Shown here: piece after piece, positions 9,749 to 19,390 of the stretch
How positions within the stretch are numbered: position 1 is the stretch's first letter
Layout of the letters: the number at the start of each line of letters is the position of its first letter
Origin: JBGPQJ01 sp963829485
GTDB taxonomy: Bacteria > Chloroflexota > Anaerolineae > Anaerolineales > Villigracilaceae
NCBI GenBank assembly: GCA_963829485.1
Contig: CAWHIK010000002.1
Span: 1-64,000, forward strand
Direction: 5' to 3'
Length of the DNA stretch: 64,000 nucleotides
Made by a program: the position numbers and the translations under genes
Notes under the pieces: generated by a model
Database searches by the model: none
What the model saw: only the letters and a program-made list of their open reading frames with translations
What the model was told of the DNA's origin: nothing

Positions 9749-10378
9749 TCAAGCAACCAGGGATTTCGCGAGGCTGGCGGCCTGGCTGGCATCCGCTGCA
9801 AAACCATCCGCGCCGATGCTTTTTGCGTAGTCAGCCGTTACCGGTGCGCCGCCGACGATGACCTTGACCTGACCGCGCAGACCAGCCGCCTCTATCGCCT
9901 GGATCGTGACGCTCATGCTGGGCATCGTTGTGGTCAGCAGCGCGGACAAGCCGATGATGGTTGCGCCTGAACGGACTGCTTCGACGAATTTCTCCGGCGC
10001 CACATCGGTACCCAGGTCGATGATCTCGAAGCCGGCGCCCTCCAGCATCATGGCGACCAGATTTTTACCGATATCGTGCAGGTCTCCCTTGACGGTGCCG
10101 ATGGCAACCCGGCCGATGGGCTCATTGCCGGATTCAACCAGCTTGGGCTTGATGATCTCAAGCCCCGCTTTCATTGCCCGGGCGGAGATCAGCATTTCAG
10201 GGACAAAGAATTCACCCTCCTCGAACAGACGTCCGACCTCGCCCATCGCCGGGATCAGGGCACCTTGAAGGATGTCCGTCGCGGACACGCCGGCGTTTAG
10301 GGCAGCTTGAACACTTCCCTTTACTTTTTCCATATCCCCATCCATCACTCCCTGCTTTACATCCTGTAACTCATTCAT
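9749..10378 (-). CDS. Corrinoid (B12-binding) methyl-carrier protein, MtaC/MtbC-like
   Basis: 209 residues, the normal size. An N-terminal four-helix cap (about 1-85) precedes a Rossmann-type cobalamin domain. The cobalt-ligating motif is intact as GDLHDIG (Asp99-x-His101-x-x-Gly104). 'GLSALLTTTM' and 'VIVGGAPV' complete the B12-binding signature. In known systems this protein accepts a methyl group from an O- or N-methylated substrate and passes it to a MtaA/URO-D-type partner. It is the only corrinoid protein in the window, against six URO-D-like genes. GAGGTG lies 5 bases before the ATG. Confidence 0.92.
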   Translation of the reverse strand: MNELQDVKQGVMDGDMEKVKGSVQAALNAGVSATDILQGALIPAMGEVGRLFEEGEFFVPEMLISARAMKAGLEIIKPKLVESGNEPIGRVAIGTVKGDLHDIGKNLVAMMLEGAGFEIIDLGTDVAPEKFVEAVRSGATIIGLSALLTTTMPSMSVTIQAIEAAGLRGQVKVIVGGAPVTADYAKSIGADGFAADASQAASLAKSLVA

Positions 10379-10433
10379 TGTTCACCTCTTTTTAGGATTA
10401 GTCTTGTTTTATGATCAGCTTCCATGCTGGGTC

Positions 10434-11513
10434 TTAACATAACGTCTCCAGCGTGTAGAGAAAGGCTTCGATCTCTTCCGGCGGATAGGGGTCTGTAATC
10501 CAAAAGGCAAAGCCCTTACCACCCAACTCCCGCACAACGTCCAGCGCGCCTTTCGGGGAGGCATAGATCTGGCAGAGTTTTCCAGCATCACGGATCCTTT
10601 TCAATAAAGGAAGCCACTCTGCAGGAGGGGGTTGGCCATCCCCAGAGACCCATTGGATGCCGCGCAAATTCTTGATACCGAGCAGCATGTCCAGGTGAGG
10701 AATCTGCCCTTTCCCATCCAGATGATAAAAACCATGGTCGAGGTGGTTGCAGCAGGCTTCCAGATCAGGCAGGACAAACCGCTGGAACATCTTTGGAGAA
10801 ATCATGTAGGCGAAATCACACTGCAACATGTAGTATCGCCCGGGGCTCCAGAGAGGAGTCCATGAAGTGGAACCGTTATCGGCCTGGCGGGTAAGAGCGT
10901 GCAACTCGTCGTAATAGCGCAGCCACAGCCGGGTGGTTTCAGCTGCCAGCCGTTCAACCTCCTGCGGAGCATCATGCAAATCCATCAACAGATTTTGCGT
11001 ACCGCGCAGCGATGCGACGATATCCAGATTACCGCCGAGATCGGTGTGGGCGATGGTGACCTGCGCACCCCAGCGTTGGATTGCGGCCTCGGTGAGATCT
11101 TTCACCCAACGCCACCAGAAATTTGTGGGGTCATAGCGAGGGTGAATATCCGCCAGCCGGGGTTCCCCGGGTAACTCAAACCAAACCGTGTTTGCATCGT
11201 TATGAACATTCGCACCTAGAAAGCCAGCCACGATGCCCGGACCAAAGTTGGGCCACCAGCGCGGCCACGAGTCGCCATAAAAATGCTCGGTTGAAAGGTT
11301 CTTTTGGTGATATTCCAATACAGGCTCAACGGGGAATTTTCCCGTGTTGACGTCCCAATCGCCAAAACCCTGCACACAAAACTTGTTGCCGCCCTGGAAC
11401 TCCAGTGCATTCACCACCACCATCGGCCGATCAATGTCGTGATTCCACCAGGCGGTCCAATCCCGGCGGATTCGTTCCCAGTCGTGCTCATCAAAATGAA
11501 GATCGATGCTCAT
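10434..11513 (-). CDS. URO-D superfamily protein (copy 2)
   Basis: 359 residues. It starts with an acidic, Trp-rich section ('WERIRRDWTAWWNHD') common in the divergent URO-D-like proteins of sugar operons. The metal-site region is 'FYHLDGKGQIPHLD', without the HxC motif, so any metal binding must differ from MtaA. The C-terminus 'ITDPYPPEEIEAFLYTLE' matches the end of the URO-D barrel. It lies 55 bases before the corrinoid gene. Function is inferred only from family and context; it may be a methyltransferase with a distinct methyl donor. Confidence 0.75.
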   Translation of the reverse strand: MSIDLHFDEHDWERIRRDWTAWWNHDIDRPMVVVNALEFQGGNKFCVQGFGDWDVNTGKFPVEPVLEYHQKNLSTEHFYGDSWPRWWPNFGPGIVAGFLGANVHNDANTVWFELPGEPRLADIHPRYDPTNFWWRWVKDLTEAAIQRWGAQVTIAHTDLGGNLDIVASLRGTQNLLMDLHDAPQEVERLAAETTRLWLRYYDELHALTRQADNGSTSWTPLWSPGRYYMLQCDFAYMISPKMFQRFVLPDLEACCNHLDHGFYHLDGKGQIPHLDMLLGIKNLRGIQWVSGDGQPPPAEWLPLLKRIRDAGKLCQIYASPKGALDVVRELGGKGFAFWITDPYPPEEIEAFLYTLETLC

Positions 11514-11522
11514 CGTTTTTTT

Positions 11523-12944
11523 TTATGGAATACGGGTCGTAAGCACGTGGACGCTCATGGCAGGAATTTGAAGTAGGACCTCATCCTGAGGCACATCGTA
11601 GCTGCCCGCAACAGCCTCGAGTTCAGACTCGGTAGTCTGGATGTGAGTATAGTTTCCTGCGGGAAGACCTGCCACAGCGACAGAAAGCGGGTCATTGCCT
11701 GTATTGACCATGTACAGGACAAAATGCCCGGGGGCTTGCGCCGCGACAGAAAAGAAACTGTCCGTGTTGTTGGACGTCCCCACAATGATCGAATCGGGCG
11801 GGATCTGCTCTCCCAACTGCCGGATCACATTAAAGGAAGGAAATGGATCCGCGCCATCGTTGATCCAGTAATCGGAACCCATCATCTCCCAGTACAGGAT
11901 GGCGTTCGCGCCGGTCAGTTTGAGCACCCGGCTGTAAACGCGCGCCAGCTCGACCGCGTAGGCATAGGTCGGGAATTTTTCCGGCGTCTGCCAGGAAAAC
12001 GCGTTGGATCCGGTCTCGGTGCACCAGACCTCGAGAGCGTTCTCCCGGGCAAAAGCGCGCACCTCGAGATAATCCGAATCCGGCGAGTCGCTGTCCCAGC
12101 TGTGGTTGGCGAATACTCCCAGATAAGGATGGATATTTTGATCCTTGAGCAGGCTGCGGGCGTAAGCCGCGCTGCCGTCGATGTTGGCGGTATCCGCGAT
12201 CAGCCATTTGGTTTTGATCCCCAGCTCATCGAAGCGTTTGCCGGCTTGTTCGATCAACATGGCTGCTTCGAACGGCGCAAGGCTGACATACGCTCCCACA
12301 TCCGGCTCATTGAACGAGACATAATCCGGCTCCACGCCGTATTCATCCCTCGCCCGGACCAGCCAGGCTGCGACCATCTCGACCAGTTCGGGATAATTTT
12401 CATAAGGCACAAAACGCTGGGTGCTTTTACTGGGGTCCGACACGATCCAATCGGGCACATCCCAACTCGTTGCGATGATCTGCGTGCCGCGCGCCTGAAG
12501 CTCCTGCATTAACTGAAACGTGGCATGGTTGTACTCTGTATCCTGAAACCCTTCCCAGGTAAATTGGCCGGGATCTTCATCATCATTGACCGGTTCCCAC
12601 GCTTCCAGTGTCATGCGGACGCGCGCCACGCGCACCGGCAGGTGTTCCAGGTTGTACCGGCTGACCGGCTCGGTCGGGTCGGTTGTGCCGCTGAACACGT
12701 TGATAAAGTTTCCCCCGGTGACGTCCTGGATGGTCTGGTGCGTAATTCCCGGCTCAACGAACAAGGTGAGCTCACTTCCGTTCACGATCGTCGCTGGGAT
12801 GACGACCGGTTCGACGGGGACCGGCTCCGGAGTGGTGACAGACCCCGATGTGGGAGTGTTTACCGGAGCCGGCGAGTCGTTCTGCATCTGACAACCAGCG
12901 AAAAGTAATGTACCGGTGAGTATGGCCGCTAGGCTTGATTTCAT
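11523..12944 (-). CDS. Glycoside hydrolase family 30 lipoprotein (glucuronoxylanase/xylanase-like)
   Basis: 473 residues. A short signal ends in the lipobox LFAGC (Cys18) and is followed by a Pro/Thr/Val-rich linker to about residue 50, so the enzyme should be anchored outside the cell. The (beta/alpha)8 domain carries 'SFNEPD' with acid/base Glu213 and 'WCTETGS' with nucleophile Glu310. A C-terminal beta domain follows. The family includes glucuronoxylan endoxylanases, beta-xylosidases and beta-glucosidases. With GH43, GH10 and GH31 nearby, attack on xylan is the best guess. It is one of the few secreted hydrolases here. Confidence 0.85.
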   Translation of the reverse strand: MKSSLAAILTGTLLFAGCQMQNDSPAPVNTPTSGSVTTPEPVPVEPVVIPATIVNGSELTLFVEPGITHQTIQDVTGGNFINVFSGTTDPTEPVSRYNLEHLPVRVARVRMTLEAWEPVNDDEDPGQFTWEGFQDTEYNHATFQLMQELQARGTQIIATSWDVPDWIVSDPSKSTQRFVPYENYPELVEMVAAWLVRARDEYGVEPDYVSFNEPDVGAYVSLAPFEAAMLIEQAGKRFDELGIKTKWLIADTANIDGSAAYARSLLKDQNIHPYLGVFANHSWDSDSPDSDYLEVRAFARENALEVWCTETGSNAFSWQTPEKFPTYAYAVELARVYSRVLKLTGANAILYWEMMGSDYWINDGADPFPSFNVIRQLGEQIPPDSIIVGTSNNTDSFFSVAAQAPGHFVLYMVNTGNDPLSVAVAGLPAGNYTHIQTTESELEAVAGSYDVPQDEVLLQIPAMSVHVLTTRIP

Positions 12945-12963
12945 GCGTTGTTTGGGTTTCGCG

Positions 12964-14106
12964 TTATGGGATCTTCAGGAAAGGCTTCAGGTTGACACCC
13001 TTGCCCCACATCTCGCGGACCTTTTCCAGGTAAAAAACATAATTCGGATAGGGTACGTCGGGGGGAACACGATGGTCGCAGAAACCGATGAAACCGCCTT
13101 CCTCCACCAGCGGGGCAAGACGGCGGATTTCCTGTTCGATTTCATTTTTCGACCGGGCGAGAATGTGTTTATCGAAACCGCCCATCATCAAGAGGTCCTT
13201 GCCATATTGCTGCCTGAATTTCACCGGGTCGGCTCCCCATGTGCCGATCTCCAGAGGGAACATGCAGTTGATGCCGGCATCCAGCCAGAGCGGAAGCAGT
13301 GCGTCTATCTTTCCGTCGCAATCGAGCCAGATGACGTCCACCCCGTTGCGCCGGCACAGGTCTGCGATGCGGCGGTAATGAGGCACCAGGTATTTCTTGA
13401 AATGCTTCGGGCTGAGCAGCGGGCCGGCGTTGTAGGCCATGTCTTCCCACATTCCGCAGCCATCGAAGTGCACCCCGCTGGCGAAGACTTTTTCCAGCAC
13501 ACCGATAATGCAATCTGCGCAGGTGGTGACCATCTCATCGAAGAATACCGGATCGTCATACACCATGAAAGACAGCTGTTCCATCCCCATCCAGTTGCGC
13601 AGCCAACCGTAAAGCGAGCCGCCGGGCAGGGCAAGGACCTGCTCCCTCAGCGGATTTTTCCAAAGTTGGACTCGTTCATCCCAATCGAAGGGAAAGCGCT
13701 CCGGGGTATCCGGATTCAGCCGGGGGGCGAAGTGTTTTTTCCAGCTCTCGCGGTCAGTGAGCGTGTGGGCGATCGGCTTGGGAATGGAGCTCATGAACCG
13801 GTCGCGTTCCACGATGACGCCGTCTGATTGCTGTAGGATGATCCGGTTGCCATGTTCTTCCAATGTTTTTTCTTCAAATCCGGGGCACAACCCGCTCTCC
13901 ACCCGGATGCCAATGGTATCGATGCCAAAATCCATACCGAAGAAATCCACGGTATTACTCGCAATGTATGTGAAGTACACATCCTCCGGCAGCCCCTGTT
14001 CATGCCAGAGAGGGATGGTCTCCTCCCAAAACCCGAAGTCTGCGATGGGAGAGCGGTCGCGCGGTTGGTAATGCATGGCAGCATGAAATCGTTCGCGGTT
14101 ATTCAT
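12964..14106 (-). CDS. URO-D/MtaA-like methyltransferase family protein (copy 3)
   Basis: 380 residues with a complete barrel. The start 'NRERFHAAMHYQPRDRSP' is the usual one for this family. The metal-site region reads 'VIWLDCDGKIDAL', keeping the Cys but with Asp in place of His. Near the end is 'GFCDHRVPPDVPYPNY', the substrate-loop and second Cys region seen in MtaA-like proteins. It lies 3 bases after the GH43 stop and 19 bases before the GH30 start, so it is firmly inside the operon. Confidence 0.82.
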   Translation of the reverse strand: MNNRERFHAAMHYQPRDRSPIADFGFWEETIPLWHEQGLPEDVYFTYIASNTVDFFGMDFGIDTIGIRVESGLCPGFEEKTLEEHGNRIILQQSDGVIVERDRFMSSIPKPIAHTLTDRESWKKHFAPRLNPDTPERFPFDWDERVQLWKNPLREQVLALPGGSLYGWLRNWMGMEQLSFMVYDDPVFFDEMVTTCADCIIGVLEKVFASGVHFDGCGMWEDMAYNAGPLLSPKHFKKYLVPHYRRIADLCRRNGVDVIWLDCDGKIDALLPLWLDAGINCMFPLEIGTWGADPVKFRQQYGKDLLMMGGFDKHILARSKNEIEQEIRRLAPLVEEGGFIGFCDHRVPPDVPYPNYVFYLEKVREMWGKGVNLKPFLKIP

Positions 14107-14109
14107 GGA

Positions 14110-15621
14110 TTAATCCAACGCTTCGTAATTGAACCAGTCAAAATCCGCAGGCGACTGGCAGGATTTTCCGTTGCCGGTAGCGTAAATACCAAAATACGTG
14201 CCGGTGAACATGGCGGCACCGGCTTCGCTGCCCAGGTAGCGGGTTTCACCGCGGGCGAGTTCTGTCCAATTGTCATTTCCAATTCTCTAGGAAAAGATGT
14301 ACCACGCTTCGTCCGCTTCAACACGAAGCTGAACAGGACCATCCGGAAGCGACTTCTGTGCAACGACAGCTTGCAGTGACCCTATCTTCCGCCTCACCAG
14401 GATGGTTCTCTCCCGACTCTTGCGTGTGATGCCGATCTCGTAATGATGTGTGTTGTCTCCCAGAGCGACAAGACCAGCTTCCTCATTGTCATCCCGCGGG
14501 AAAAATTCAACCAAAGTCGAAACTACACATTTAAGGTGCCGTTGTCGTCTTCCCAGGAAGGTCGGGGATGCCGTATCGTCCAGCGTGGATTCCGCGCCGG
14601 TCAAACGGAGCCAGCCTGGCCGGGTCGTGAGGGAGTACCTGCCGGGGTCAGGATTCCGCAGCCAGTTCCAGTGGAATCCCAGCGTGGGAGAGTCAAACGG
14701 ATCCAACACGGGTTCCACTTTGTCCCAGGGTTGCGAGGCTGGCAGCGGCGCGTCCATCTCCAAATCAACGGTGCCGTTGTTCCCCACGACAGGCCAGCCA
14801 TCTTTCCAGGTGACGGGAGCGAGGAAGGTTTCACGTCCGAGCAGATGATAGCGGGGATAGCCCACCGGGCGCGTGCCCAGGAAGACCAACCACCAATGAC
14901 CGTCCCTAGCCTGAACAAGATCGCCGTGACCGGTGGTCTGGATGGGGCGGTCGAGGCTGCGATGTGTCAGAATGGGATTATGCGGGCAGGGCTCCCAGGG
15001 ACCCCAGACCGACTGGCTGCGGGAGATCGTCACCATGTGTCCGTCTTCTGTGCCGCCTTCAGCTGCCAGCAAATAATAATCCCCGCCGATCTTGTAGAGA
15101 TGAGGCCCTTCCGGGGAACGTCCGCCGCTGCCCTCCCAGACGATGCGCGGGGTGGTGAGGTGCTTTCCGGAGGCAAGGTCGATCTCTGTTTGGTGAATCC
15201 CCAGCGGGTATACATACCATTGGAAATAGGCTTTGCCATCTTCATCAAAAAAGAGGGAAGCATCAAATCCCTTGCCATCCACCCAAACCGGTTCCGACCA
15301 CTCCCCTGCCGGGTCCGTGGCAGTGATAAAAAAATGCCCCCCGCCCGTCACATTGGTCGTGGTCATATAAAAGGTCCCGTTGTGATGGCGGATGGTCGGT
15401 GCCCAGATTCCACCCGATGCCCAACAGCCGTCCAACGGTAACTGGCTGGGGCGGGTTAAGCAATGCCCGATCTGCTTCCAGTGGATCAGGTCCCGGCTTT
15501 GAAAGATGGGTACGCCGGGAAAATACTCGAAGGAACTTGAGACGAGGTAAAAGTCATCCCCCACCCGGCAAATGCTGGGATCGGGGTGGAAGCCGGGGAT
15601 GATGGGATTTCGGTATTTCAT
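14110..15621 (-). CDS. Glycoside hydrolase family 43 (beta-xylosidase/arabinofuranosidase), in-frame TAG
   Basis: 503 codons. The five-bladed propeller begins 'NPIIPGFHPDPSICRVGDD', with the catalytic base Asp in the PDPS motif. Later it has 'DASLFFDEDGKAYF' and the general acid in 'SPEGPHLYKIG'. A C-terminal beta-sandwich (about 300-503) marks the xylosidase/arabinofuranosidase subgroup (GH43_10 to _12). An in-frame TAG at 14287-14289 cuts the sandwich, but the same frame continues with typical family sequence ('NWTELARGETRYLG', 'FGIYATGNG', 'ADFDWFNY') to TAA at 14110. The TAG most likely replaces a Tyr codon ('FSY'), either a mutation or a consensus error. Cytoplasmic. Confidence 0.87.
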
Positions 15622-15631
15622 GGAGGCGGCA

Positions 15632-16372
15632 TTAACTGGCTGAACGGTTCAAGGAAAATACATATTCATACACATCGCTGCGCCAGACGGATTGCAGGAA
15701 TTCGACCGGTTTTCCTTCCGGCGAGAAGGTAATCCGTTCCATATAGATCACCGGCAGATTTTTCGGGATGTGGAGCTTGTCGGATTCAAATTTGGTTGGC
15801 AGCCGTGCCCTGAGAAATTCCTGGGCCGACCAGAAAACCACACCAAAGCGCTCCGCCATCACATTCGTCAACGAGGTTGCCAGGTCAAGATCGATCAATC
15901 CCGGGCAGATCTTCACAGGCAGGTAAGCCCATTGAAGCCCGACGGGGTCGTTGTTTCCCAGACGCAGCCGGCAGAGCTCGTACACTTTTTCCCGGGGCTT
16001 GAGCCTCAACGACTCGGTGATGGGTTCGTGGGTATCCATCTCCTGCATGGAGAGTACGACCACGCCCGGTTTCCAGCCGCGGCGGCTCAAATCCTCCGTG
16101 GTGGAAATGAGCTGCGTCAATGGATAACGGATGCGGTGCTTCGTGATGTAGGTTCCCTTCCCTTTGACCTTGTGCACCAATCCTTCGCGCGCAAGCAGGT
16201 CCAGCGCCTGGCGGGTGGTCGCCCGGCTGACCTGGTAGGTTTGCACCAGTTCGTTTTCAGATGGCAGGAAATCGGTGGAGTTGCTGGCGGCACTTTTCGT
16301 GATGATCTCGCGCAGGATATCTGCCAGCTGGCAGTAATAAGGGATGCGGCTGTGTTTATCGATTGTATTCAT
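15632..16372 (-). CDS. GntR-family transcriptional regulator (HutC/UTRA type)
   Basis: 246 residues. The N-terminal winged helix (about 1-78) has the typical 'FLPSENELVQTYQVSRATTRQALDLL' region (recognition helix at 'SRATTRQ'). The C-terminal UTRA ligand domain (about 90-240) ends with 'YMERITFSPEGKPVEFLQSVWRSDVYEY', as in sugar-responsive members. It should bind a TGTACGTACA-type palindrome and release it on binding a sugar or sugar phosphate. Exactly such a site lies between its own -10 and start codon (16416-16429), and an identical copy lies before the sugar transporter at 48687-48700. It is the first gene of the minus-strand hydrolase operon. Confidence 0.92.
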   Translation of the reverse strand: MNTIDKHSRIPYYCQLADILREIITKSAASNSTDFLPSENELVQTYQVSRATTRQALDLLAREGLVHKVKGKGTYITKHRIRYPLTQLISTTEDLSRRGWKPGVVVLSMQEMDTHEPITESLRLKPREKVYELCRLRLGNNDPVGLQWAYLPVKICPGLIDLDLATSLTNVMAERFGVVFWSAQEFLRARLPTKFESDKLHIPKNLPVIYMERITFSPEGKPVEFLQSVWRSDVYEYVFSLNRSAS

Positions 16373-16415
16373 GTCCCAATACCCCAGAATGAAACCATTC
16401 CTCGGCGGTTGTAAG

Positions 16416-16429
16416 CTTGTACGTACAGG
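16416..16429. promoter_or_regulatory. Probable GntR operator, copy 1
   Basis: CTTGTACGTACAGG contains the perfect palindrome TGTACGTACA (16418-16427). Its position just downstream of the -10 box of the GntR gene is that of a repressor site. The same 14 bases occur at 48687-48700. The core agrees with the GT-N-TA-N-AC pattern known for the HutC/GntR group. Confidence 0.75.
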
Positions 16430-16437
16430 ATAAGAGT

Positions 16438-16466
16438 ATTATACTCTTTCATGTTAAAATATCCAA
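16438..16466 (-). promoter_or_regulatory. Promoter of the GntR-headed operon
   Basis: Reading the minus strand: a perfect TATAAT (plus coordinates 16438-16443), a 17-bp spacer and TTGGAT as a weak -35 (16461-16466). The -10 lies inside the 17-bp inverted repeat 16432-16448 (7-bp arms), which may be a further protein site. Confidence 0.65.
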
Positions 16467-16495
16467 TTGGACAATCACGTAAGGCGGGGGATACT
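16467..16495 (+). promoter_or_regulatory. Candidate promoter of the FtsX-type ABC operon
   Basis: TTGGAC at 16467-16472, a 17-bp spacer and GATACT at 16490-16495, 37 bases before the permease start. It lies back-to-back with the GntR promoter. It is only a moderate match to sigma-70 consensus. Confidence 0.45.
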
Positions 16496-16531
16496 TTTTC
16501 AATATTACCTCCTCCGCCTTCAGGATAATCC

Positions 16532-19390
16532 TTGAAGCTGATTTATCGTATCTGGGGAATCATCACGGTCATTCCTTCCCGGCTGGTCGCGCGATGGGAA
16601 CTGGTTTTGGCAGCCATCGTCGGGATGGTGGTTTCGCTTTCGTTGATCATGAGCATCCCCCTTTATGCGGACGCGGTCTATTACCGGAGCCTGCAGAAGA
16701 CCATCATCGAAGACAGCGAATTCGGGGTAAAGTATCGCCCTCCATTTTCGTTCCTGGTACATTACTACGGAGGATGGTCTGGCAGCCTCAGCTGGGAAGA
16801 TATCCAGCCGCTGGATGACTATCTGGATCAATCGATATCCAGCGTCCTGGCTTTGCCTCGACTCCAGTTGGTCCGTTTCTTCAATACCGACTCCTTCCCG
16901 ATCCTTCCGCAAGGGGACGTCGAATACACCCCCGGCATGGATATCGTCCGCGGCAGCCTGGGCACGATGAGCGGGCTGAGCGAACACATCCGTGTCACCG
17001 AAGGTCAATTCCCCCAACCCTACGACCCGGAAAACGGTGAAGCAGTCGAAGTGATGATCAGCAGGGCGATGGCCGTTGAAAACAACTACAACGTGGGGGA
17101 CGAGTATCAATTCCTTGCATCCGAGGGCTGGTTCCGCAAAAGCGACGTGCTTGGAAAGGTTCCGATAAGAATCGCAGGCATTTGGGAGCCGGTTAACTCT
17201 GAAGATACGTATTGGATCTCGGAACCCAGCTTCTACGAAAATGTATTGTTCACGTCGGAGGAATCGTTCTCGGGCAATATCAACGAGAAAATTCCAAAGG
17301 CGATTTTTTCCGCCTACTGGTACTTCGTCATGGACGGCTCCAAAGTCTACTCGGGGGATGTCTATCCTCTGCTCCAGCGGATCAACATGCTGGACCGGAA
17401 CTCCACAGCGCTGCTTGAGCGCGTTAAGCTGAGGATCTCTCCGGTGGATGCGCTGACGACCTACCGTCGCTCCTCGAATTTGCTGACGGTTCTGCTGTAC
17501 GCCTTCGCGGTTCCCATTATCGGACTGATCATTGCCTTCATCGGGCTGGTATCTCGCCTGTCGGTGGAGAGGCAGCGAAATGAAATCGCCGTGATGCGCA
17601 GCCGGGGTGCGTCTCCTTCCCTGGTGCTCTTTTTCACCATCGCGGAAGGCCTGCTGATCGGACTGTTTGCATTACTGATCAGTTTCCCGACTGCCATGAC
17701 CCTGACCCGCTGGATCGGGCACACGCGCAGTTTCATGGATTTTTCACTCACCAGCGACCTGAGGGTCGGCATTTCCGATCAAGTGATCTGGATCGGCCTT
17801 GCCTCTGTCCTGCTGATGCTGATCGCCATACTAATTCCAGCGGTTGGGGCGGCGCAGCACACCATCATTTCCTACAAGCGCGAATTGGGCAAGGCAGCCT
17901 CGAAACCCTGGTGGCAGCGGGTATGGCTGGATGTACTGCTGCTTATCCCGGCCTATTATGGTTATCGCACGCTTCAACAGCAGGGACGGATCGTGGTTTT
18001 CGGCAGCGACGGGACCGCGGATCCATTCCAAAACCCGCTGTTGTTCCTTGTCCCCGCCCTGGCGATTTTTGCCCTGACCCTTTTCTCCTTGCGTTTCATT
18101 CAGCCCATCATGACCGTGGTTGCCACACTGGCAGGGAGGACCAAAATCGCCAGCCTCACCCTGGCGTCACGCCAGTTGTCGCGATCACCCGGTAATTATT
18201 ACACGCCGTTGATCATCCTGATCCTGACCGTCAGCCTGTCAGCCTACACGGCCTCCCTGGCCTACACGTTCGACAACCACCTGTATGATGAGACCTATTA
18301 CCGGCTTGGCGCGGACATGCGCCTGCTCGACACCGGTGATTCCAGCCAGCTCGTGGCAGGCAATCAGACCGACACCTGGAAATTCCTTCCCGTGACCGAA
18401 TACCTGAAAGTCAACGGGGTTGAAGAAGTCGCCCGGCTGGGCAGGTACACGACCCGGGCGGTGGTCGGATCAAAAGTGATCGACGGCGTTTTCTTCGGCG
18501 TGGACCGGCTCGACTTTCCAAAGGTCGTTTTCTGGCGGGACGATTTCGCTGCGGAGAGCCTGGGCGCGCTGATGAACCGGCTGGCTACGGACCGCGCCGG
18601 GGTGCTTGTCCCGAACACCTTCCTGCAGCAGTATGGAATGAAAATCGGTGACCCGCTCAAGCTGCGGGTGACCATCTTTGGAAAACGATACGTCTATTCC
18701 GCAAACATCGTCGGCAGTTTTGATTACTTCCCGATGTGGTACCCGCAGAATGGACCCTTGTTCGTTGGCAACCTGAGCCATTTCTTCAAACAGATCCATG
18801 GTGATTACCCTTATCGGGTGCTGCTCTCGGTAGAAGAAGGAGTTGACCCCGCGGCGTTGGGCAGGGAAAGGCTGCCGGGGCTGGCTCCCGGGGCCAAATA
18901 CTCGGACTGGGACGCGCCCGCTATCGACATCGCCGCGACCCAGGCGCAGCCGGAACGACAGGGGTTGTTCGGATTTTTGTTTATCGGCTTTGCCGCCGCG
19001 GCATTGCTCTCTGCGCTGGCCTTTTTGCTTTATGTGCTGTTCTCATTCCGGCAGAGATTCATCGAGCTGGGAGTGCTGCGGGCAGCCGGTTTATCCATGG
19101 GGCAGATGTCCGGTTACATGACCTGGGAATTAACCTTCCTGATCATCCTGGGCGTCATCTTCGGCACGGTCTTCGGGGTGCTGGCCAGTAATTTGTTTAT
19201 CCCCTTTTTGCAGATCGGCTCAAAGCTGTCGGCCCTCATACCGCCATTTCACGTGATCGTTGCCTGGCCGGCGATCTTCCAGATCTACCTGATGTTTGCC
19301 GTGCTGTTCGGAATCACGCTGGCGATTCTGCTGGTATCCCTGCGGCGCATGAAAATTTTCCAGGCGATCAAGCTGGGAGAGACCGTATGA
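16532..19390 (+). CDS. ABC transporter permease with two FtsX domains
   Basis: 952 residues. A first membrane helix lies at about 22-45. A large extracellular domain (about 50-315) is followed by an FtsX bundle (about 320-450), further helices near 468-525, a second extracellular domain (about 575-800) and a C-terminal FtsX bundle (about 815-945). This duplicated layout is the MacB/LolE-like or antimicrobial-peptide-exporter type, which uses ATP to move or extract substrates at the membrane face rather than import sugars. The start is a TTG with AGGA 6 bases upstream; no earlier ATG is available. It overlaps the first ATPase gene by 4 bases. Confidence 0.88.
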   Translation: MKLIYRIWGIITVIPSRLVARWELVLAAIVGMVVSLSLIMSIPLYADAVYYRSLQKTIIEDSEFGVKYRPPFSFLVHYYGGWSGSLSWEDIQPLDDYLDQSISSVLALPRLQLVRFFNTDSFPILPQGDVEYTPGMDIVRGSLGTMSGLSEHIRVTEGQFPQPYDPENGEAVEVMISRAMAVENNYNVGDEYQFLASEGWFRKSDVLGKVPIRIAGIWEPVNSEDTYWISEPSFYENVLFTSEESFSGNINEKIPKAIFSAYWYFVMDGSKVYSGDVYPLLQRINMLDRNSTALLERVKLRISPVDALTTYRRSSNLLTVLLYAFAVPIIGLIIAFIGLVSRLSVERQRNEIAVMRSRGASPSLVLFFTIAEGLLIGLFALLISFPTAMTLTRWIGHTRSFMDFSLTSDLRVGISDQVIWIGLASVLLMLIAILIPAVGAAQHTIISYKRELGKAASKPWWQRVWLDVLLLIPAYYGYRTLQQQGRIVVFGSDGTADPFQNPLLFLVPALAIFALTLFSLRFIQPIMTVVATLAGRTKIASLTLASRQLSRSPGNYYTPLIILILTVSLSAYTASLAYTFDNHLYDETYYRLGADMRLLDTGDSSQLVAGNQTDTWKFLPVTEYLKVNGVEEVARLGRYTTRAVVGSKVIDGVFFGVDRLDFPKVVFWRDDFAAESLGALMNRLATDRAGVLVPNTFLQQYGMKIGDPLKLRVTIFGKRYVYSANIVGSFDYFPMWYPQNGPLFVGNLSHFFKQIHGDYPYRVLLSVEEGVDPAALGRERLPGLAPGAKYSDWDAPAIDIAATQAQPERQGLFGFLFIGFAAAALLSALAFLLYVLFSFRQRFIELGVLRAAGLSMGQMSGYMTWELTFLIILGVIFGTVFGVLASNLFIPFLQIGSKLSALIPPFHVIVAWPAIFQIYLMFAVLFGITLAILLVSLRRMKIFQAIKLGETV

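Noticed and set aside
11643..12512. 289-residue open frame on the plus strand
   Set aside because: Antisense to the GH30 lipoprotein gene with both catalytic Glu motifs.
12916..13827. 303-residue open frame on the plus strand
   Set aside because: Antisense to URO-D copy 3; a shadow of its codon bias.
14443..15441. 332-residue open frame on the plus strand
   Set aside because: Antisense to the GH43 gene, whose propeller motifs are clear.
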